A stretch of 64,000 bases of DNA. Source: Notamacropus eugenii (lineage: Eukaryota > Chordata > Mammalia > Diprotodontia > Macropodidae). Under the pieces are notes generated by a model that saw only the letters and a program-made list of their open reading frames with translations, did no database searches and had not been told where the DNA came from. Position 1 is the first letter of the stretch; the number at the start of each line of letters is the position of its first letter. The stretch is taken from assembly GCF_028372415.1 (NCBI RefSeq), contig NC_092875.1, positions 56,842,919 to 56,906,918 of the forward strand, written 5' to 3'. Below are positions 56,735 to 64,000 of the stretch, in pieces. The position numbers and the translations under genes are program-made.

Positions 56735-57005
56735 CACAAAATAATACAATAATAGCTAATGTTTATGTGGTGCTTACTGTATGTCAGGCACTGTTAAGTG
56801 TTTTACAAATATTATCTCACTGATTCTCACAGCAACCCTGGGAGGTGCTATTAGTGTCCTCATTTTACAGATGAAGAAACTTAGACAGAGTTTATGTGAC
56901 TTTCTAAGGGTCCCACAGTTAGGAAGTGTCTGAGGTTGAATTTGAACTCAGTTCTTGGGGACTCCAAGCCTGTTGTTCCATCCACTGAACCACCCAGCTA
57001 CTTAG
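56735..57005 (-). mobile_element. CORE-type SINE, reverse, nearly complete
   Basis: AATGTTTATGTGGTGCTTAC, CAAATATTATCTCACTGATTC, CATTTTACAGATGAAGAAAC, TTGAACTCAGTTCTTGG, CCACTGAACCACCCAGCTAC. Confidence 0.5.
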
Positions 57006-57458
57006 TCTCTGCTTGATATTCCAAAATGCAGTAGAACTTCCTAGATGACCCATCATACTTCTAGACAGCTCCAGTTTTTAGTAAGTGTTCTGAGTTCTTG
57101 TTTGGTTGGTTTGGGGATTGTTGTTTTTTTCCCCACTGCTCTGGATCTTCCTTTCTAGGGCCAAGCAAAATAAATCTAAGCCTTCAGCTTTTTGCTAGTC
57201 CTTCAAGATTCTTAAGAAAAGCTCTCCTGTCCCTCCTGGGGACACTCATCCAGCTTGTCAAAGTCTCTCCTAAAACACAAGGCCAGAATTGTTCAGTATT
57301 AGGTGATCTATAAAAATACTAATTTTCTTACAAAGAGTGACTTTTGTCACAAGGGAACAACTATCCAGGACACTTACCCAGTAAATGTGAAGAGGATGTG
57401 AGGCAGATTGAGGGCCAAGAGTGGGACAGGAAGGAGGTCAGAGCAAGCACCATCAAGC

Positions 57459-57462
<4 letters not shown>

Positions 57463-57534
<72 letters not shown>

Positions 57535-57575
57535 CCTCTCCCTCTGTCTCTCCCTCTGTCTGTCTCTCTCACTCA
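57463..57575 (+). repeat. (CA)n with (CT)-rich extension
   Basis: (AC) run about 57,463-57,530 (near 34 units, one CG interruption at 57,529), then CTCTCCCTCTGTCTCTCC-type text to 57,575. Confidence 0.5.
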
Positions 57576-57649
57576 CTCAGTGGGGCCTCTTAAGTTTCAC
57601 TCCTCCCATTCCACCACCACCCCTATAGGCCTCTCTTAGAGAGATAACC

Positions 57650-58900
57650 CCTACTCTTCTACAACCTAGCTCCCAATACTGAAGTTTCCTTGTCTGTAAA
57701 ATCAGGGGGTTGAACTAGATAACCTCTGAGGTACTTTCCAGTTCTAAATCTATGATCCGAAAAATTCTGTCTTCAGGATATTCTAGCCAGATTGGAAGGA
57801 CTTGGAAGGAGAGAGGAAGTCAGATCTGAGGGCACAAATGGTGATCTGCTCTTAACCTGCTTCTGGGGTCAGCTATACCAGGCCTAAACCACAAGGAGAC
57901 ATCAGACGGGCAAGGGTGGGGAACACATGGGAAGGGGAAGAGCATAAACTAACTCTCTGACCATCCCCTTTTCCCTTCTTTCCCTAAGGATTAACCTGGG
58001 ACTTGGAGAGCTAAGGCTCACTCTATCATTCACGGGAATCAGCCTTGGTCCGCTGTCTCCCTCATGCTGCTCCTCACAGCAGCCTCAGAAAAAAAGCAGA
58101 GAATCAAATGCTTACAAGGAGGAGGGGGAAGTATCTAAGGGACAGATCCCTGGGAGCAACCCAGTCTTCCTTCCCTTGGCTTGCCTGAAAACCTAGAACC
58201 CACCCCTAAAGTCTTTCTTTCCTCACCCACTGGATAACTCTAATCTTAACTTCTGCCCTAACTCCTGCTCCCCAAACGGTCTATCTCCCACTGCTACTCC
58301 TTTTTCCTGTCCAATGGGGCTATGTGCTATCTTGTCAAGGGTACAAGGCAAGCCTTAGGCCTGGGGGTACGGCAGGGCCTTGTGAGCTCTGTGTCATGAG
58401 GCTAGAAGTTGGTTAGTCTCAGGCCCAACCATGGGTCTATGGCCACAGGGAGTGGAGGGTACAGGCTGGCAGGGCAGTGAGACATGGCTGGCTTTGGTGG
58501 GAGCTTGCCTCTGCAGTTCAGCTTTGGTAACATGCTTCCTGGAAAGCTGGCCTACTCTAGGACCTGCACCAGTGGGAAGTGCTGCCATCTAGCTAAGTAT
58601 GGTCATCAGAACTGTTTATTTCTGTGCCAAGTGCCACCAAAGGTGAGCTTCCATGCCCCTAGTTCCAATTTTTCCCAGCCCCATCACAGCTCCTAACATT
58701 TCTCCTGCCCTACTACTACCTCCTTAGCCTACTATACCCAACAGCCCATAACGCTCAATTCCAACAAACTCCAATTACCCATACTCTATCTCTCCCCACC
58801 CCCATAAGGTTTTAGGCACTTAGGAAGACACTGTAGCATAATGGAAAGATTAACTGATTTGGGAGTCAGACAACAAGCATTTGTGTCTAGGCTTTGTTGG
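57650..58900. other. Unassigned, partly unique DNA
   Basis: 57,675-57,760 is a MIR 3' scrap (TTCCTTGTCTGTAAAATCAG, AGTTCTAAATCTATGATC). The rest is unusually free of repeats for this window. A 53-codon open frame from ATG 58,484 ends at a GTGAGC donor-like site (about 58,642); I do not recognise the peptide. Confidence 0.5.
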
Positions 58901-58904
58901 TGGT

Positions 58905-60010
58905 TGGTTGTTGTCCTTCATTCTTGAAGAGAACCGAAATGACATCAACATGCTAGAGACAAGTTTCAGTGTGTCCAACTGGCTGATCAGACCAATACGA
59001 GCTCAGAATGCTGTACCACAGGTGGGGCACAAATGGTTCGTGTTAACATTTGGGGTGGATATTTAAAGTTGTACATCTTGTGTTTCCTTTGAGCTGCTTC
59101 AATTCTGCTTTGCTCACAGAAAATTGCACCATTTTTGATGTGGGCACACCATACTGAGAGGCTCTGTGCCAGTGTCTCCCATGTCACACATCAACTCTAA
59201 AATTCTTAAGGGAGACCCTGAGAATGTCCTTGTATCACTTCTTCTGACCACTATGTGAACATTTGCCCCGTGTGAGTCTGCCATAAAACAGTTTGGCAAG
59301 TGTACATTTTGCATTCAAACAACATGGCCAGGCCATTAGAGTTGAGCTCTCTGAAGCAGAATGTGAATGCTTAGCAGTTTAGTTTAAGTAAGGTCTCAGT
59401 GTCTGGTACCTTATCCTGTCAGGTGATCCTCAGAATCTTCCTAAGATAATTCAAATGGAAGTTATTCAGCTTCCTGGCATGGCACTGGTAGACAGGCATA
59501 CAACAATGAGGTCAGCACAACAACTCTGTAGACCTTCAGTTTCGTGGCCAGTCTAATATTTCTTTTCTCCCATACTTTCTTTAGCATGATGTTTTCAGTC
59601 ATGTCAAATGCTTTCAATGAGATTGAACATGGCATCAAAGTCAGCTAGTGCACTGAGGGTAAATCCTTCCAATTGAAAAGGCTACAAGCCAAAACCAAAG
59701 TGGAGGGAGTGTTGGTGCATGATTTTCTGTTTGCAGATGATTGTGCACTCAATGCAGCCTCTGAAGCTGAAATGTAACAAAGTATAGATCAATTCTCTGC
59801 TGCCTGTGCTAATTTTGGCCTGATAATTAACACCAAGAAAACACAGGTGCTCCAAACCACCATACCATCCATATGTGGAACCATCGGTTACAGTAAATGG
59901 AGAAGTTTTGAAAGCTGTGGATAAGTTCACTTTCCTTGGCAGTGTACTTTCCAGGGATGTACACACTGATAATGAGGTTGATGCACACATTGCCAGAGCT
60001 AGATCCCCCC
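58905..60010 (-). mobile_element. RTE-like LINE 3' part with 5' inversion
   Basis: Minus strand, 59,588 down to 58,905: encodes VWEKRNIRLATKLKVYRVVVLTSLLYAC-type text (in two motifs, KRNIRLATKLKVYR and LTSLLYAC), then WPGHVV and a Cys/His-like C-terminus. The 3' end is ATGTCATTTCGG ... GAAGGACAACAAC. Plus strand, 59,592-60,008: MFSVMSNAFNEIE, KRLQAKTKVEGVLVHDF, the catalytic motif FADDCALN, TKKTQVLQ and VDKFTFLGSVLSRDVHTD, ending in HIARARS. In related LINEs RARAS is followed within a few residues by VWEKR, so the two halves join where expected for twin priming. It has internal stops and is inactive. The RTE assignment is from memory of the motif order. Confidence 0.5.
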
Positions 60011-60171
60011 TAGCTAGTTCTATCCTATGAACTTCCCCCATAGCACCTAACCCATCAATCTCCAAATGCAAGAAGTCTCAATGACCCCAAAAGACCCTAA
60101 TAATCACACTGTGCTCCCCATTGTCCCCAAGCCCCTCCAATGACAGCAGCAGTTCGTGAAAACCAATCAAC

Positions 60172-60870
60172 TAGCATTTATTAAGTACCAACTACATCAA
60201 TTACAGTAATAAATGTTCAGGATACAAAGACAGGATATATTGCCTGTTCCCAAAGAAGTTATATTCTTTCTGGGGAAATAGAGTGAGAGGGGGAACCAGG
60301 CTCTGGAAGGATCAGGAAAGGTTTCCTGTAGGAGGTAGTATTTGAACTAAGCTTTGAAAGCAGCTATGAGTCTAAAGGTGAGATCCAGGAGTATATTCTG
60401 GGTATGGGAGATGATCATGCAAAAGCATAAGAAATGGAATACTGAGCATAAGGAACAGCACAGAGATCAAGTTGCTTGAACATAAGAGTTCATGGAGGGA
60501 AGGAATGTGAAATAAGCCTGGAAAAGTAAACTGGTGCCAGACTGGGAAGGGCTTTAAACACCAAGTAAGGGAGTCATTATTTTATCATACCGGCAAATTG
60601 GGAGTCATGGGAGTTTTCTGAGCAGTGGAGTGCCAGGTTAGACCTATACTTTGGGAGTATCAACTAGGCAGTTGTGTGTGGAAGATGGGTTTGAAGAAGA
60701 ATGGAAGGGAGGCCAGGGGAGAAATGACAAGAGCCTGCATTAGGCTGGTGGCTGTGTAAGTGAAGAAGTCAATGAAGCAAGAGGTGCTGGGGCGGTAGGG
60801 AACTGTCTAGACTTGCCGAATGATTGGATATGAGGGAGAGTGAGGATCAGAGATAAATGGGGTCCCCTCA
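60172..60870 (+). repeat. Recurrent 0.8-kb repeat, long copy
   Basis: CTAGCATTTATTAAGTACC, AGGATACAAAGACAGG, GGAAAGGTTTCCTGTAGG, TTTGAACTAAGCTTTGAAAG, GGGAAGGGCTTTAAACACC, GAGTCATGGGAGTTTTCTG and GAGGCCAGGGGAGAAATG, in the order of the 32.13-kb copy. Confidence 0.5.
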
Positions 60871-62160
60871 GCAGAAAGAGGAAGTCAGGGTGATGGAGAG
60901 CTCATGAGTGCTATATTCCACCACTTAAGACCCAGACTCCCAACTCCCCTTGCCTGTTGGTTTTCTGTTCATTAACCTGTAAGTTTTGCCAATGGGTTTC
61001 CCTTGTCAAAAATTTTAATTCTAGGCTCTAATGTTAGCCTCATATCCAAGTCAAGAGCAACTGTCTCATCTTTTGACTCTTCCCCTAAAATAGGCCGAAT
61101 ACCCCTGGAAGGTCAGTTACTTATCCCATCTGCTAGATGCCTGGGCCCCTAAGGAGACGGTCTGAGCGGGGCTGGATATTCAATACCTCATATTTGAGAG
61201 TGCCCAGGAACACCTGGGGTGATGGTGGGAAAGGAGACAAGGATGGGGATCATGCTGGGGGGGCAGCCGGGACTGCTTTGAGCCGCATCCCCCAAACCTC
61301 TCCTCTTCCCTTAGACCATCATGGCTAAGGCACTGAGGGCATTCTCCTTAGGCAGCTGAACAGAGCACTGGGCCCCAATGAGCCTGATTAAATGGTAGAG
61401 TCTCCATAGCTTCCCCTTTCCAGTTGCCAACCACCACTTCCCAGAATGTACCATTGTAATCAAATATTTGACCTAGGAAGGCAGATTCTACTTGTTCTGC
61501 TTGATGTGAAGAGGACAGAACTATAAGCAATAGGTAAGAGGTTCCATCAAGCAGATTTTAACGTAAAATAATAAAAAATACCTTAACAACTAGCATCATT
61601 CCAAAATAGAAAGTGTCATCTTGTTGTGATCTAGTGAGCTCTCCTTCATGGGAGACAGTCAAGTGGAGGCTGGAGCTGAGAAGGCTCTCAGGGACCATCT
61701 CATCCAAACCCCTAACTTTACATGGGACACTGAGGCCCAGGACAGTTAACTGCCTGGCCCAAGGGTGCACGCAGGCTGAGCAGCAGAGCTGGGACAGGAG
61801 CTCTGGCTCTGACTCCAAATCCAAAGCTCTTTGGCCAAGTACCATACCACCCCTCCAACAGGGTAGGATGAGGTTTGTGATTCAGGGAGAGGTTGGACTG
61901 AAGTACTTTTAATGTCACATTCAATTCCATGATTTTAATAACAATAACCTGACAGATAAAGAGTAGCTTTTATAATTTCCCAAAGCTACTTCTCAATTAT
62001 TACCTCAACTGACTCTTTTCTAAGGAAGGAGAGTAGATGTTATATCTGCATTTTTCAGATGAAAAAACAGGCTAAAAGAGTCTCTTAGTCATAGCAGCAG
62101 AGAGTATTGGATTGGGAGCCAGCCCAAGAGTCAGAAGGCTAGGACCACCATGGGTACACA
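60870..62160. other. Mostly unassigned DNA before SYDE1
   Basis: 61,690-61,870 is a reversed SINE-type repeat (GACCATCTCATCCAAACCCC, AGTTAACTGCCTGGCCC). The remainder has no recognised gene or repeat. Confidence 0.5.
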
Positions 62161-62350
62161 AGAGGGCAGGAAATGGGCATCAGTGAAAATCATGCTGACT
62201 TTGGAATCAGAATCAGTTCAAACTCTGGCCCAATTGCCTGTTACAGATGTGACTCTGGCCTCAGTTTCTTCATCTGTATAAAATGTGGAGGGTGTTAGAT
62301 GGCCTTTGTGGTTCTTCCAGTTCTATATCTATGATGCCAAGGTCACACAA
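62160..62350 (+). mobile_element. MIR-like SINE
   Basis: GACTTTGGAATCAGAATCAG, CCTCAGTTTCTTCATCTG, AGATGGCCTTTGTGGTTC, CTATATCTATGATGCCAAGG. Confidence 0.5.
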
Positions 62351-62480
62351 AGGCAAAAGCAGGCCTAGAAATGCAGATCTCCCTTCACCTGCCTCTTTAT
62401 TCCCTGTTCTCAATCTTCCACCACACCACTCCCAATTCAATTTCCTCACTTTATCTATCTCCAGTTCCTGTATGACCCTC

Positions 62481-62724
62481 CAGAGGTGTGCAGAGAAGTC
62501 AGCTCAAAAGTGCTCTAGAAAGCCACCATTAAATTTTCAGCGAGGGCATTTTTACACCTCAGAAAGTGGCAAGTGCTACAAATAAGGGCTTGACTTATTT
62601 TGTCAATTGTCTGGACTTAAAAAAGTGGTAGAGAAAATATTAATAATGCTGATTAAACTTAAAAGTGTCCTGTGTATATTTTTTTGGGAGAGCTGGCTGT
62701 TAAACACTTTTCAGCACACCCTTA
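62481..62724. mobile_element. hAT-like non-autonomous DNA element, copy 2
   Basis: Begins CAGAGGTGTGCAGA, ends TTCAGCACACCCTTA. Interior motifs match the 30,874 element in the same direction: TTTTTACACCTCAGAAAGTGG, ACTTATTTTGTCAATTGTC, GCTGATTAAACTTAAAAGTG, GGCTGTTAAACACTTTTC. Confidence 0.5.
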
Positions 62725-63214
62725 CTCTTACCCAGATGGGACCAGGAATCCTAACTCCTATTGAGACCCTCTGCCCTAAACCTGGGATGAACAGACCTGA
62801 TCATTCTCACTCTGCTCTCAACACAATGGCCAGAGCATCTGCTAAACTAAGGCTTTCCCCCAACACCTTCTCTTTTCTCTTTAGTGTCTTCTTGGGAAGA
62901 CCTTGTGTTTGTCCCTCCTCTCCCCCCATCACACCACCACACTCCATGCCACACCACCGATTCCTCCAGCTGCCTCCCCTCAACATACCTTACCTCTCTG
63001 GAGATCCAGGACCCTCCATACAAGATCCAGCAGCCTGACCCACGCCCAACCAAAATACAATCCTTTGCCAAGACAAAAATGCTCCAGGCATTGTCCCACA
63101 CCTCCCGCAATTCCCATCTTGTGGGGTTCCCCCATCTTACAATCCCAGCTCCCTAAAGTCTCTCTACATCCACTCTCCCCAGCTTCACAAATCCTATTTG
63201 TCCCCTCCCCCAGG

Positions 63215-63441
63215 CAAGAACTACATCTCCCAGCAGCACCTGCTCTGGCCAAGGGAAGAAAAAAAAAAAGTTTGGGCCAAAGCATTCCTGGAATTTGTTT
63301 CCTGCCTGAGGGAGGGAGGGAGGGAGGGAGAAATCAAGCGGGGTGGGCAGGCAAAGAGAAGAGGGGAGGGGGCGGCCAGGGGCAAGGGGCTCTGCCTGGC
63401 CTGGCAGGACCCTGGCCCAGCCCCCAACCCCAGCCCCCAGC
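63215..63441 (+). promoter_or_regulatory. SYDE1: SYDE1 promoter and 5' UTR region
   Basis: Immediately upstream of the SYDE1 ATG. No TATA box. Features: an ACTACATCTCCCAGCAGC element at 63,220-63,237, a GGAGGGAGGGAGG run (63,309-63,330) and a GC box (GAGGGGGCGGCC, about 63,365-63,376). This is the layout of a TATA-less promoter. Start site not determined. Confidence 0.5.
63220..63237 (+). promoter_or_regulatory. ACTACA..TCCCAGCA motif (ZNF143/THAP11 type)
   Basis: ACTACATCTCCCAGCAGC fits the conserved promoter consensus ACTAYRNNNCCCR and its extended ACTACAATTCCCAGCA form bound by ZNF143/THAP11, usually found near transcription start sites. About 205 bases upstream of the ATG. Confidence 0.5.
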
Positions 63442-63529
63442 ATGGCCGAGCCGCTACTCAGGAAAACCTTCTCCCGCCTTCGGGGCCGGGAGAAACTTCC
63501 CCGGAAAAAGTCGGATGTGAAGGATAGAG
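63442..63529 (+). CDS. SYDE1: SYDE1 first coding exon (partial gene)
   Basis: Starts ATGGCCGAGCCG and encodes [16 protein letters not shown] and [13 protein letters not shown], then a GTGAGG donor at 63,530 after one base of the next codon. From memory, human SYDE1 begins [20 protein letters not shown] with the same exon edge, differing by conservative changes further on. SYDE1 is a synapse-defective-1 homologue, a RhoGAP with a C2-like and a GAP domain, active in cytoskeletal control at synapses and in trophoblast. Those domains are beyond the right edge. The basic first 25 residues are visible only. In human it lies next to OR1I1, consistent with the receptor gene here. Intron 1 continues to 64,000 and is G-rich. 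Confidence 0.5.
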
Positions 63530-64000
63530 GTGAGGTCCAAGGGGAGTTCCCAGGGCCAGAGCTCCTGCCACTGACATCCCTTCTATACACAGCCCCCCCA
63601 AATGCCCCTCTTCGGGGGACCCCAAAGTGGAGGCTGGGGGAAGGAGGAGATGGTGCCTTAGGGAATGGAATGGGGGTGATGATCTGGGAGCAAGGGGTGG
63701 CAGGATGGAGGGGGGAACAGGAGGTGGGATGGGATGGGGTAGGATTCCAAACCGTTATACAGTTGGAATGGCTGACTAGCTCAGGGGAGTTTTAGAGTGG
63801 CTGCTGCTCCTTGGGGCAGACCAAGGACAGGGAGTTATGGGGCGGTGAGAACAGTGTGGAGGGGACCCTTTGGTTGGGTCGATAGGGTGTGGGGAGCAGA
63901 ACCCAGGGGAATGCAAGGGAGGAAGTAGAGATGGCAGGGAGGGGATATCTCTACTGATGTCAGGCTTAGAACCCTAATGCGAGAGAAAGGGGAAAGGGGG
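63530..64000 (+). other. SYDE1 intron 1, 5' part
   Basis: No further exon recognised before the window ends. G-rich runs (GGCTGGGGGAAGG, GGGATGGGGTAGG) are frequent on the + strand; open frames continuing through the donor site are artefacts. Confidence 0.5.

Noticed and set aside
57344-57639. His-Thr repeat frames
   Set aside because: Translations of the (CA)n microsatellite in different frames.
63153-63590. Antisense 145-residue and nested sense frames around the SYDE1 start
   Set aside because: GC-rich shadows; only the MAEPLLRK frame from 63,442 matches a known protein.
1-64000. CRISPR arrays, bacterial operons, tRNA or rRNA genes
   Set aside because: The only tRNA-like sequences are SINE heads, and regular repeats are microsatellites or minisatellites. 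The genes are spliced vertebrate genes.

Overview
The window looks like mammalian, most probably marsupial, euchromatin. It holds parts of three host protein-coding genes in the order CASP14, a family-1 olfactory receptor, SYDE1. From memory, human chromosome 19p13 has the same order (CASP14 - OR1I1 - SYDE1). The marsupial call rests on the dense load of L1 and ORF1-only L1 derivatives, L2, tRNA-headed SINEs with a LINE-like tail, and RTE-like LINE pieces. I had no database to confirm the species.

Layout: 175-1584 holds the last three coding exons of CASP14 on the + strand. 2.4-12.3 kb is repeat-rich intergenic DNA (L2, SINEs, a truncated L1 with a 13-bp target duplication). 12.3-23.4 kb is an L1 nest. 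An old L1 (ORF1 piece at 12.3-16.4 kb, ORF2 pieces out to 23.4 kb) was hit by two younger ORF1-only elements of HAL1 (half-L1) structure at 13,085-15,807 and 19,172-22,084, and also by SINEs, an RTE-like piece and a solo LTR. The second ORF1-only element has a complete 365-residue ORF1 and a perfect 15-bp target duplication. 24.1-30.9 kb and 43.8-53.0 kb are diverged copies of one another, an old segmental duplication. Between them, at 39,236-40,174, lies the single intact olfactory receptor gene. 54-62 kb is intergenic, with microsatellites, a LINE fragment with a twin-priming 5' inversion (58,905-60,010), an old recurrent 0.8-kb repeat and a hAT-like DNA element. 63.2-63.53 kb holds the promoter and first coding exon of SYDE1; its first intron runs off the right edge.

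The three genes do not form a pathway: a skin-type caspase, an odorant receptor and a RhoGAP. The main interest lies in mobile-element biology: ORF1-only elements that look self-contained but lack a reverse transcriptase, insertions nested inside ORF1, twin priming, and SINEs that share their 3' tail with an RTE-like LINE. I found no bacterial-type system, CRISPR array, tRNA or rRNA gene. Repeat family names are given only as far as I could recognise them by eye, and repeat edges are approximate unless target duplications are quoted.
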